Shown: positions 15,820-22,971 of the stretch, one piece after another | Layout of the letters: every line of letters starts with the position of its first letter | Numbering within the stretch: position 1 is the first letter of the stretch | NCBI GenBank assembly: GCA_050258555.1 | Contig: JBLMZA010000125.1 | Coordinates: forward strand, 1-23,622 | Source of the DNA: CAISDA01 sp050258555 | Lineage (GTDB): Bacteria; Bacteroidota; Ignavibacteria; UBA10030; UBA8401 | Direction of reading: 5' to 3' | DNA length: 23,622 nucleotides | Made by a program: the position numbers and the translations under genes | Notes under the pieces: model-generated | Seen by the model: the letters and a program-made list of their open reading frames with translations, nothing else | Told to the model about the DNA's origin: nothing | The model's database searches: none

Positions 15820-17252
15820 TGAAAACGATCACATGTGTCCTTTTGCTGCTTTTCTCGATCACAGCAACGAGCGGAATAACATCGGCGCAGTCGCTCGATT
15901 CATTGCTTCGCGACGCATACCGGAACAATCCGCAGCTGCAGTCGGCAGGCCATCAGATCGAGGCGGCCGCCTCGCGCGCCGCGGCGGCAGGGGCGCTTCC
16001 CGCTCCGTCGCTCGGCATCGAGTTCAGCCAGGTGCCCTTCGGCAGCGCCGATATCGTCAACGGCGCCGTCTCGAACAACATCTCCTTCTCGCAGATGCTC
16101 ATGCTCGGAGGCAAGCTATCGGCCATGCAGGAGATGGAAAAAATCCGCGGCTCGAGATTCGAACACGTCCAGGAGTCTCTGCTCGTCCGGATCCGCGCCA
16201 ATGTGAAAATGAACTACGTGCGTCTCTGGCGCATCGACCGGCAGATCGAATTCCAGCACCGCACGATTCGTCTGCTCGAGGAGCTCGGCGCGTCGCTGCG
16301 CTCGCGCCTCGCGACGAACCGCACGCGTTCGGCTGACGTGCTCGTTGTGGAATCGGAGATCGAGTCGGAACGCGCCCGGCTCGATGAACTCTCGGCTCAG
16401 CGCATGAACGCGCAGAATGCGCTTGCCGCGCTCTGCGCCCCGCAGGTGCAGGCCTCACGCCCTTCCATGCGCATGGGCACGCTCGATACCGCGCGCATGG
16501 AGATGAACGGGCGCGGCTCTGGGCGCGCCGACCTTCGCAGGCTGCTCGGCTCCTTGAACGGCGGCTATGCGATCGTCCCGGACAGCGTGCTTCCGGCGCC
16601 GCCTGCCGAGCTTTCCGAGGAAGCGCTGGCCGAGAATCTTCTGGCGTACAATCCTTCGCTTCAGGCGATGGAGCATATGAAGCTCATGAACGAGGCGGGA
16701 ATCGCCGCCGCGAACAAAGAGCTCATTCCCGATGTTATGCTCCAGGCGATGGTCATGCGCATGCCGAACGGCATGATCCTCACAAGCGGCGCACGTTCGG
16801 CCGAAGCGGTCGCGCAATCGGCGATGGGGATGCCCATGGGAAAGACCGAATGGATGTACAGCCTCATGGCCTCCGTCACGCTGCCGTTCATGCCCTGGTC
16901 CTCGCAGCGCTCGACCGCGCGGGCCGACGAGATGCGCTCGCTGAACCTGAGCGTCGATGCCGAAGAGCGCACGATGCAGCGTGAGATGCTCGCACAGCTG
17001 CGCTCGTCGCTGAATACGTACCGCATGCAGGATTCGCTCGCGCGCCGCTACGGCAGCCGCGTTGTTCCCCTGGCGCTCCAGGCTGCCGAGGCGCAGACTG
17101 TTGCCTATCAGACGGGCCAGGCGCCGCTCCAGTCGGTGATCGATGCGCGGCGCATGGTGATCATGAAGCAGGACGATTACCTGATGGCGATCATGAATCA
17201 GCACATGGCATTGATTGAACTTGAAATGATGGTTGGAGTCCCTCTTCAGTAA
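15819..17252 (+). CDS. Outer-membrane efflux channel, TolC/CusC family
   Basis: A 477-residue outer-membrane factor that forms the trimeric exit duct for the CusA-type pump. It has a signal peptide (about 1-23, ending TSAQ). Two tandem OEP repeats follow, the first near residues 25-210 and the second near 275-475, with long helical Ala/Arg/Glu-rich segments and a TolC-style end (ALIELEMMVGVPLQ). Residues 307-358, the predicted second beta-hairpin, hold 11 methionines. ATG 15819 overlaps the cusA stop (TAATG), and GGAGG (15807-15811) lies seven bases upstream, so translation is coupled. CusC proteins of Proteobacteria are lipoproteins; no lipobox is seen here. Confidence 0.9.
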   Translation: MKTITCVLLLLFSITATSGITSAQSLDSLLRDAYRNNPQLQSAGHQIEAAASRAAAAGALPAPSLGIEFSQVPFGSADIVNGAVSNNISFSQMLMLGGKLSAMQEMEKIRGSRFEHVQESLLVRIRANVKMNYVRLWRIDRQIEFQHRTIRLLEELGASLRSRLATNRTRSADVLVVESEIESERARLDELSAQRMNAQNALAALCAPQVQASRPSMRMGTLDTARMEMNGRGSGRADLRRLLGSLNGGYAIVPDSVLPAPPAELSEEALAENLLAYNPSLQAMEHMKLMNEAGIAAANKELIPDVMLQAMVMRMPNGMILTSGARSAEAVAQSAMGMPMGKTEWMYSLMASVTLPFMPWSSQRSTARADEMRSLNLSVDAEERTMQREMLAQLRSSLNTYRMQDSLARRYGSRVVPLALQAAEAQTVAYQTGQAPLQSVIDARRMVIMKQDDYLMAIMNQHMALIELEMMVGVPLQ

Positions 17253-17277
17253 CGCTTTATATCAAAAGGAGAATACA

Positions 17278-17718
17278 ATGAAAACAGCGGCAGTTATCGT
17301 TGCAGCACTCATGCTGATCGGATCGGTCATGACCGGTTCCACGGCGGCATTCGCGCAGTCACCGTCGAAGGAAAAGACGAAGACACAGAAATCCAAAGTC
17401 ATCTACCAGTGTCCGATGCATCCGGAAGTGACATCCGATAAGCCGGGCACATGTCCCAAATGCAAGATGGACCTCGTGAAGGTGGAAAAGAAATCCGCTC
17501 CCTCGAAGCAGAAGGAAAAGAAGGCGCCGGCGTTGCAGGAAAAGAGCGCGCCCTCGAAGCAGGCCCCCGCTCAGAACTCGGGCGTGCGGGCGGCGCAGGC
17601 AGGCGATACCGCATCGGTCGTCTACACCTGCCCGATGCATCCCGATGTCACATCGAGCCAGCCGGGCAAGTGTCCGCGCTGCAAGATGGATCTCGTGAAA
17701 AAGAATACAGACCACTAA
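17278..17718 (+). CDS. Secreted protein with two heavy-metal-binding domains
   Basis: A 146-residue protein with a signal peptide (cleavage probably after AFAQ, residue 27). It has two copies of the HMBD module, each about 26 residues: 43-68 (YQCPMHPEV...CPKCKMDLVK) and 116-141 (YTCPMHPDV...CPRCKMDLVK). Each module offers Cys, Met, His, a Cys-x2-Cys pair and a further Met. A Lys/Ala/Pro/Ser linker between them repeats KSAPSKQ. It is probably a periplasmic copper/silver carrier or buffer that hands metal to the adaptor or pump, by analogy with CusF (inference; it is not homologous in fold as far as I can see). AAAGGAG (17265-17271) lies six bases before ATG 17278. It lies between the channel and adaptor genes in the same operon. 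Confidence 0.85.
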   Translation: MKTAAVIVAALMLIGSVMTGSTAAFAQSPSKEKTKTQKSKVIYQCPMHPEVTSDKPGTCPKCKMDLVKVEKKSAPSKQKEKKAPALQEKSAPSKQAPAQNSGVRAAQAGDTASVVYTCPMHPDVTSSQPGKCPRCKMDLVKKNTDH

Positions 17719-17729
17719 CCGTTATTGCA

Positions 17730-19025
17730 ATGGACTTTCAACCAATCATCATGACCATAACACGCACACGCATGATCGTCGCGGCGCTCGCCGCGGCGGT
17801 CATTCTTTCCTCATGCGGAAAGACAACGGAAACGCATGAACACGGCGCCGACAGCACGAAGACCGCCGCCGCCGAAGATTATTACACCTGCCCCATGCAC
17901 CCGCAGGTGCATTCGGACAAGCCCGGGTCCTGCCCCATCTGCCATATGGATCTTGTGAAGGCAAGCTCGGTCGCAGGAACACAGTCGGCCGGCGGAGCGC
18001 TCACGCTGAACGAGCGGAGCCAGTCGCTCGCCAACGTCTCCACCGCTCCCGTATCGATGACGGAAATCGGACAGCCCATCCGCGCATTCGGTACGCTCGA
18101 GATCCCCGAACCGAACCGCACGGTCATCAGCGCGCGCTTCAGCGGACGCATCGAAAAGCTTCGTGTCTCTTCAATCGGCACGCCGGTGCGCAAGGGAGAG
18201 CCGCTCTTCGACATCTACAGTCCGGACATCGTGCAGGCCGGGAACGACTATGCGCAGGCATACAGAAACGCCGGCGGCCTGACCACCATGCAGGAAACCG
18301 CACCGTCTTCCGGTCCTGCGGCACAGACCGGCTCGGGCGCCGCGGCGCAGGCGCAGCTTCTCTCGGCAATGCGCTCGAAGCTGCAGCTGCTCGGATTCAC
18401 CGCCGGTCAGATCCATGCGCTCGAGACAGGCAACGCACCCTCGCTTGTCTTTACGTACCATTCCCCCGCTTCCGGCATCGTCGTCGATAAGAAGATCGTG
18501 GAAGGAATGTATGTATCGGAAGGGCAGCCGCTGTTCGAGATCTCGGATCTTTCCACGCTCTGGAACATCGCCGATGTCTATGAAGCCGACGCCGCGCTCA
18601 TACGCAAAGGAAACAAGGCGGAGATCTCGCTCCAGAATCAGGGCGGCCGCACATACACCGGCACGGTGACGTTCATCTATCCCGTCGTGAATCCGCAGTC
18701 GCGCACGGTGCGCGTCCGCCTCACGGTGAATAATGCCGGCGGCGCGCTGCGTCCGAACATGTACACGCAGACGGTCTTCGACGCGCATCCGCGCATGGCG
18801 CTCACCGTGCCCGCGACGGCCGTGCTCGTGACAGGCAAGCGCAATCTCGTGTATGTGAAGACCGACAATGAAGGACGGTTCGAGCCGCGCGAGGTGACGC
18901 TGGGCATCAAGGCCGGAGGCAGATATGAAATCACATCCGGCCTTCATGAAGGAGAGATCGTGGTGACCGAAGGCGGCTATCTGATCGATTCGGAAAGCCA
19001 GCTGCGGTCGGGCGGCATGAAGTAA
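17730..19025 (+). CDS. cusB: RND periplasmic adaptor lipoprotein, CusB type
   Basis: A 431-residue membrane-fusion protein linking the pump to the outer-membrane channel. The N-terminus carries a lipobox (VILSSC, lipid Cys at 29 counted from ATG 17730). An HMBD module follows at 51-77 (YYTCPMHPQV...CPICHMDLVK), related to the two in the preceding gene. Adaptor halves appear as GRIEKLRVSSIGTPVRKGEPLF and SPASGIVVDKKIVEGMYVSEG. They surround a hairpin with a low-complexity Ser/Gly/Ala/Gln tip. LFEISDLSTLWNIADVYEADAA and the beta-barrel with RPNMYTQTVF come next. ATG 17751 and 17772 are alternative starts; none has a good Shine-Dalgarno. The gap to the preceding gene is 11 nt. It is the last gene of the operon. 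Confidence 0.9.
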   Translation: MDFQPIIMTITRTRMIVAALAAAVILSSCGKTTETHEHGADSTKTAAAEDYYTCPMHPQVHSDKPGSCPICHMDLVKASSVAGTQSAGGALTLNERSQSLANVSTAPVSMTEIGQPIRAFGTLEIPEPNRTVISARFSGRIEKLRVSSIGTPVRKGEPLFDIYSPDIVQAGNDYAQAYRNAGGLTTMQETAPSSGPAAQTGSGAAAQAQLLSAMRSKLQLLGFTAGQIHALETGNAPSLVFTYHSPASGIVVDKKIVEGMYVSEGQPLFEISDLSTLWNIADVYEADAALIRKGNKAEISLQNQGGRTYTGTVTFIYPVVNPQSRTVRVRLTVNNAGGALRPNMYTQTVFDAHPRMALTVPATAVLVTGKRNLVYVKTDNEGRFEPREVTLGIKAGGRYEITSGLHEGEIVVTEGGYLIDSESQLRSGGMK

Positions 19026-19050
19026 GACTCGAACAACGGTGTTCGCTCCG

Positions 19051-19093
19051 AAGCCCCATTCGCATGCAGGACAGGTGCGGGTGGGGCTTTTCT
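19051..19093 (+). terminator. Intrinsic terminator of the metal-efflux operon
   Basis: AAGCCCCA (19051-19058) pairs with TGGGGCTT (19082-19089), the stem continues through CGCA/TGCG (19061-19064 with 19076-19079), and T-rich sequence follows. A separate small hairpin CGAACA-ACGG-TGTTCG (19030-19045) precedes it. The 3' end reaches the stop of the convergent reductase gene. Confidence 0.85.
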
Positions 19094-19094
19094 G

Positions 19095-20159
19095 TCAGGA
19101 TTTGGCGCGCAGGTACTGATCGGGCCACGGAACATCGGCGCGAAGCGCCTTGGCCGCATGGAGAGGCCAGTACGGATCGCGCAGGATCTCGCGTGCCAGC
19201 AGCACGACATCGCCCTGCCCCGTGCGCACGATGGTTTCGGCCTGCTCGGCGGTGGTGATCATTCCCACGGCCGCGGTCATGAGGCCCGTCTCGCGTCTGA
19301 TCTTCTCGGCAAATTCCGTCTGGTAACCGGCGCCGACGGGAATCGATGCCTTAGCCGCATTGCCTCCGCTCGATGCATCGATGAGATCCACGCCTTCTTC
19401 CTTCAGCATGCGCGCCAGTATAACCGTCTGATCGCAATCCCAGCCTCCCTCCACCCAATCGGTGCACGACACCCGCGCAAAGAGCGGCATCGCATCCGGT
19501 ATTACCGCCCGGACGGCGCGGGCGATCCCGAGCGCGAAGCGGCACCGGTTCTCGAGCGAGCCTCCGTATTCGTCGCTTCGCCCATTGGACAGCGGCGAAA
19601 GAAACTGATGGATGAGATAGCCGTGCGCCATGTGCAGTTCAAGAAAATCATATCCCGCATCGATCGCACGGCGCGCCGCGGCCGCGAAATCATCCGTGAC
19701 CTGTTGAATTGCTTCACGCGTCATTTCGCGGGGCTGGGGATACCCTTCCGTGAAGGCAAGGGGACTCGGCGCAACGACGTCCCATCCGCCGTCTTCCTTC
19801 TTCACTTCGCCTGTTCCTTTCCACGGCGAATACGTGGAGGCCTTTCTTCCCGCATGACCGAGCTGTACGCCGATCCTGCAGCCATATGCGTGCACGAACC
19901 CGGTGATGCGGTGCCAGGCTTCCGTCTGTGCATCGTTCCAGAGGCCGGCATCGTCCGGAGAGATGCGACCCTCGGGTGAAACGGCCGTGGCCTCCTGAAT
20001 GATGAAGCCGGCGCCGCCCACGGCGCGGCTGCCGAGATGAACGAAATGCCAGTCGTTCGGCAGGCCGTCAACGCTGCTGTACTGGCACATAGGAGAAACG
20101 CCGATGCGGTTTCTGAATTCGAGGCCGCGTATGCGAAGGGTGGAAAATAATCTGCTCAT
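19095..20159 (-). CDS. Old yellow enzyme family NAD(P)H:flavin oxidoreductase (YqjM/NamA type)
   Basis: A 354-residue FMN-dependent ene-reductase of the YqjM/xenobiotic-reductase class. These cytosolic enzymes reduce activated C=C bonds of enones, nitroesters and quinones. Class markers are SPMCQYSS (C25, Y27), the substrate-binding His pair H176 and H179 in ELHMAHGYLIHQFLSPLSN, and EYGGSLENR with the phosphate-binding Arg. VDLIDASSGGN and GDVVLLAREILRDPYWP near the C-terminus are also typical. ATG 20159 has AGGA four bases upstream (complement of 20164-20167). It is divergent from the AlkZ-like gene across 76 bp and convergent with the efflux operon terminator. Confidence 0.92.
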   Translation of the reverse strand: MSRLFSTLRIRGLEFRNRIGVSPMCQYSSVDGLPNDWHFVHLGSRAVGGAGFIIQEATAVSPEGRISPDDAGLWNDAQTEAWHRITGFVHAYGCRIGVQLGHAGRKASTYSPWKGTGEVKKEDGGWDVVAPSPLAFTEGYPQPREMTREAIQQVTDDFAAAARRAIDAGYDFLELHMAHGYLIHQFLSPLSNGRSDEYGGSLENRCRFALGIARAVRAVIPDAMPLFARVSCTDWVEGGWDCDQTVILARMLKEEGVDLIDASSGGNAAKASIPVGAGYQTEFAEKIRRETGLMTAAVGMITTAEQAETIVRTGQGDVVLLAREILRDPYWPLHAAKALRADVPWPDQYLRAKS

Positions 20160-20174
20160 AGTGTCCTGGTTCTT

Positions 20175-20204
20175 TTCGGAAGGTACGAAGAATCTGCGTA
20201 TATT
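20175..20204 (+). promoter_or_regulatory. Promoter candidate of the AlkZ-like gene
   Basis: TTCGGA (20175-20180) and TATATT (20199-20204) have 18-bp spacing, in the 76-bp divergent gap. The -10 is good and the -35 weak. The leader to ATG 20236 would be about 25 nt and contains AGGAG at 20221-20225. Confidence 0.4.
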
Positions 20205-20235
20205 GCCTCATTCATCATTCAGGAGCCGTCATTCC

Positions 20236-21336
20236 ATGAAAAATAATTCCGATGCCCGATCGCGCATCGTGCGCATGCGCCTTTTTCACCAGCAGATTCT
20301 CGGCACACAGCATGCGTCTCCGGTTGATGTCGTCCGGCATCTGGGAGCGATGCAGGCGCAGGATTACGCGGGAGCGAAATGGTCGGTCGCGCTTCGACTT
20401 GAATCGGCCACCGATGCCGATGTGGAATCCGCCATCGCGCGCAGAGAGATCGTCCGCACATGGCCTCAGCGCGGAACGCTCCACTTCGTCGCAGCAGGCG
20501 ACATCCGGTGGATGCTCGAGCTGCTGGCGCCGCGCACGATCGCCGGAAGCGCGCGAAGAAATCAGCGGCTGGAAATCGATGCAGCGGTTTTAAAGACGGC
20601 GTTCAGAACGCTTGAAAAAACGCTCGAAGGCGGCAGGATCGTTGCGCGTCCCGATGTGATGCAGGCCTTCGAAGAAGCCGGCATCTCGACGGCAAACAAC
20701 CGCGGCTATCATCTTCTGTGGCAGGCGGCTCTGGCACGGCTCATCTGCTTCGGTCCGCTGAAGGGCAAACAGCATTCATTCGTGCTGCTCGATGAATGGC
20801 TGCCCGAAGCGAACCACGGCCTCTCGCGCGAGGAAATGCTCTCGCGCATTGCAGCGCGCTATTTCACAAGCCGCGGTCCCGCAACGCTGAAGGATTTCAT
20901 CTGGTGGTCGGGACTCACCGCCGGCGAAGCGCGCCAGGCTGTGCATCTGGCCGGACGGTCGCTCGTGCAGGAAACGATCGACGGCACGGATTATCTGCTT
21001 TCCTCAAATGCGTCGGAACCTCCTGCCGGCCCGATCGAGGCGCTATTGCTTCCCGGTTTCGATGAATACCTGCTCGGCTATGCCGACCGCAGCGCCGTTC
21101 TCGATCCGGCATTCGCGCAGAAGATCGTCCCCGGCAGCAACGGCATGTTTCTCTCCACGATCGTGATCGACGGACGCGTGGAGGGCGTCTGGAAGAAAGC
21201 AATGAAGAAAAAAGAAGGCGTCATCACGCTCGAACCGTTCCGCGCGCTCACGAAGAAGGAGCTCGGCGCGCTCTCACTTCCCGCCCGGCGCTTCAGCACC
21301 TACTGCGGCCTCTCCTATGCGATTCAGCCGCAATGA
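20236..21336 (+). CDS. Winged-helix (HTH_42) protein, AlkZ-like DNA glycosylase candidate
   Basis: A 366-residue protein of the winged-helix HTH_42 superfamily, to which the DNA glycosylases AlkZ and YcaQ/AlkX belong. Those enzymes excise alkylated bases and unhook interstrand crosslinks. The early segment VVRHLGAMQAQDYAGAKWSVALR contains Q40-A41-Q42, which fits the Q-aliphatic-Q catalytic motif of AlkZ more than the Q-x-D of YcaQ. Further family landmarks are IVRTWPQRGTLHFV, FTSRGPATLKDFIWWSGL and LLPGFDEYLLGYADR. ATG 20236 follows AGGAG (20221-20225) by ten bases; the frame runs further upstream only into the reductase's start region. Activity is inferred; many members are annotated only as winged-helix DNA-binding proteins. 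Confidence 0.8.
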   Translation: MKNNSDARSRIVRMRLFHQQILGTQHASPVDVVRHLGAMQAQDYAGAKWSVALRLESATDADVESAIARREIVRTWPQRGTLHFVAAGDIRWMLELLAPRTIAGSARRNQRLEIDAAVLKTAFRTLEKTLEGGRIVARPDVMQAFEEAGISTANNRGYHLLWQAALARLICFGPLKGKQHSFVLLDEWLPEANHGLSREEMLSRIAARYFTSRGPATLKDFIWWSGLTAGEARQAVHLAGRSLVQETIDGTDYLLSSNASEPPAGPIEALLLPGFDEYLLGYADRSAVLDPAFAQKIVPGSNGMFLSTIVIDGRVEGVWKKAMKKKEGVITLEPFRALTKKELGALSLPARRFSTYCGLSYAIQPQ

Positions 21337-21356
21337 CGATGCGGCGATGCAGGCGC

Positions 21357-22058
21357 TCAGAGCTTCGGCGTGAATTGTGAAAGATCGTAGAGCCCGAGCG
21401 TGCGCTCGATCGTTTCGACGCGGTGCAATACGCTCTCGAATCCGTCGCTTCCGAATTTTTTCTTTTCCTCTTTCTCGAACTCTTCGCCGAGAGCGTCGTA
21501 TTCATGCTTCGAGACGAGCTTTTTGAATGCGGGAAAGAGGATCGTATCCTCCCTCGATTCATGCGGCCGATACATGCGGTTGAACGATGCAATACTTCCT
21601 GCGACATCCTTCGCCGTTTTGGCATCCTTCAGATCCGAAGCGTTGGCATGCTTGATGATGAATCCGGTCAGGTCCCTTCCGGCATCATGCTGCGTATGGA
21701 GCGTGTCGACCAGCTCCGTCATCTGCTTCGCCTTCTCGAACCGGCTGAAGAGATGGTCCTCTTCGAGCTTCTCGTGATACTCCTCGATGAATTCCTTGAT
21801 GATCGAGGCCGCATTTTTCAGCGCATCGGGCGGAAACTCCTTCTTCGCATTCATGCGGTGCACAACATCGTCATAAATCAGCAGCACCCGGTTCAGGAGC
21901 CCGTGCTCGCGCATCAGATCCTCGGTAGCGGAAACTTCCTCTTCTTCGGCCGCGCGCATGCGCGCCATGACGGCACTCGGCATCAGGGCTTCCGCCCACA
22001 GCCCCGATCCTACGACCATGCCGGCCTGTGTGATGAATGTTCGCCTGCTCGTATCCAT
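21357..22058 (-). CDS. Tat-exported hemerythrin-domain protein
   Basis: A 233-residue protein with a twin-arginine signal (SRRTFI at 4-9, then a hydrophobic stretch) and a four-helix hemerythrin-like domain. Candidate diiron ligands are H52 (REHG), H95 and E99 (YHEKLEEDHLF), H124 (HTQHDAGRDL), and H166 with E170/D171 (YRPHESREDTILFPAF). Such domains bind O2, NO or iron. Tat export suggests folding and metal loading in the cytoplasm before transport to the periplasm. ATG 22058 has AGGAGG five bases upstream (complement of 22064-22069); an in-frame ATG at 22106 would bury the Tat motif and is rejected. It is convergent with the AlkZ-like gene. The physiological role is unknown. Confidence 0.88.
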   Translation of the reverse strand: MDTSRRTFITQAGMVVGSGLWAEALMPSAVMARMRAAEEEEVSATEDLMREHGLLNRVLLIYDDVVHRMNAKKEFPPDALKNAASIIKEFIEEYHEKLEEDHLFSRFEKAKQMTELVDTLHTQHDAGRDLTGFIIKHANASDLKDAKTAKDVAGSIASFNRMYRPHESREDTILFPAFKKLVSKHEYDALGEEFEKEEKKKFGSDGFESVLHRVETIERTLGLYDLSQFTPKL

Positions 22059-22142
22059 GCTCCCCTCCTCTTTCGTCTTCTCTCCCTGAAGCGTGTGTGC
22101 ATTCACTCACTCAACACGGCAACTATGCCGATAATTCCGGGC

Positions 22143-22808
22143 TTAAAAGGACCGCTCTGCCGCTTCTTTAATATCGGGAACCTCGAGAATGCGCTTCGCA
22201 TATCCGTTCCGCGCGCAGTTGATCATCGCGAGCCCGATCTCCTCGAGCGTGCATGTGTAGTTCGGCGCGAGCCGTTTCAATAACGGATATAAGGGCACAA
22301 TCACCTTGTGGATCTTGTAGGCGTGCGCGAGTCCCGGCGTCGGCTGTATGTAGGCGGGCCGGAACATGTATGCCCGCCGGAAGAGCGCCATCAGATCGTT
22401 CTCCGTCTTCCCCTTCACGCGCGCCCACATGCTTCGCCCCTTTTCGCTGCTGTCGGTGCCGGCGCCGGACACATACGTCACCGCCGCATCGGGCTCCGCA
22501 AGCGAGAGCGCCCGGGCGAGCGACAACGTATAATCGTATGTGATGCGCCGGTAGTCCTCCTCCTTCATCCCGATCGATGAGACGCCCATGCACAGGAATG
22601 CGGCGTTGTATCCTGTGAGTTCCTGTGCAATTGCGGAAAAGTCGGAGAAATCCGGATGGATGATCTCGTGCAGCTTCGCGTGTACAATGCCGCAGGGCCG
22701 GCGGTTGATGGCAAGCACGCGCTCGACGACGGGATGCCGCAGGCATTCATGAAGAACGCCCTCGCCCACCATGCCTGTGGAACCGGTGACGATCGCTCGG
22801 ATGTTCAT
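22143..22808 (-). CDS. Rossmann-fold NAD(P)-dependent epimerase/reductase-like protein (atypical SDR)
   Basis: A 221-residue cytosolic protein with the nucleotide-binding motif TGSTGMVG (8-15) and an NADP-type NRRP turn (35-38). LCMGVSSIGM, VSGAGTDSSEKGRSMWARVKGKTEND, FRPAYIQPT and CTLEEIGLAMINCA are further conserved segments. The SDR YxxxK motif appears as W128-x3-K132. The set of motifs matches a conserved family usually annotated as NAD-dependent epimerase/dehydratase or oxidoreductase with unknown substrate. ATG 22808 has AAAGGA ten bases upstream (complement of 22819-22824). It precedes the hemerythrin gene on the same strand with an 84-nt gap and no visible terminator, so the two may be co-transcribed. 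Its own promoter may be TATATT at 22856-22861 (minus strand). Confidence 0.8.
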   Translation of the reverse strand: MNIRAIVTGSTGMVGEGVLHECLRHPVVERVLAINRRPCGIVHAKLHEIIHPDFSDFSAIAQELTGYNAAFLCMGVSSIGMKEEDYRRITYDYTLSLARALSLAEPDAAVTYVSGAGTDSSEKGRSMWARVKGKTENDLMALFRRAYMFRPAYIQPTPGLAHAYKIHKVIVPLYPLLKRLAPNYTCTLEEIGLAMINCARNGYAKRILEVPDIKEAAERSF

Positions 22809-22870
22809 GCGCGGATGTTCCTTTCTTGTTTGTAGACGCGGAATGCAGTCGGCATAATATACAGATTTTT

Positions 22871-22890
22871 CTTCAGACTTGATTCTGAAG
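22871..22890. promoter_or_regulatory. Inverted repeat, possible operator between divergent genes
   Basis: CTTCAGA (22871-22877), six bases, then TCTGAAG (22884-22890). It contains the -35 hexamer of the rightward promoter and lies just upstream of a leftward TATATT (complement of 22856-22861). It is not followed by a U-run in either direction, so it is not a terminator. Confidence 0.45.
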
Positions 22891-22907
22891 CCGCGCCGAC
22901 GTATACT
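22879..22907 (+). promoter_or_regulatory. Promoter of the GT39-type gene
   Basis: TTGATT (22879-22884) and TATACT (22902-22907) are separated by exactly 17 bp. The start of transcription would be near 22914, about 58 nt before ATG 22972. Confidence 0.65.
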
Positions 22908-22971
22908 CTTATGCAACTTTTTCCCGGCTCATTCCGTATCAATACGATCGTCTCACAGCATCCGGATCACT

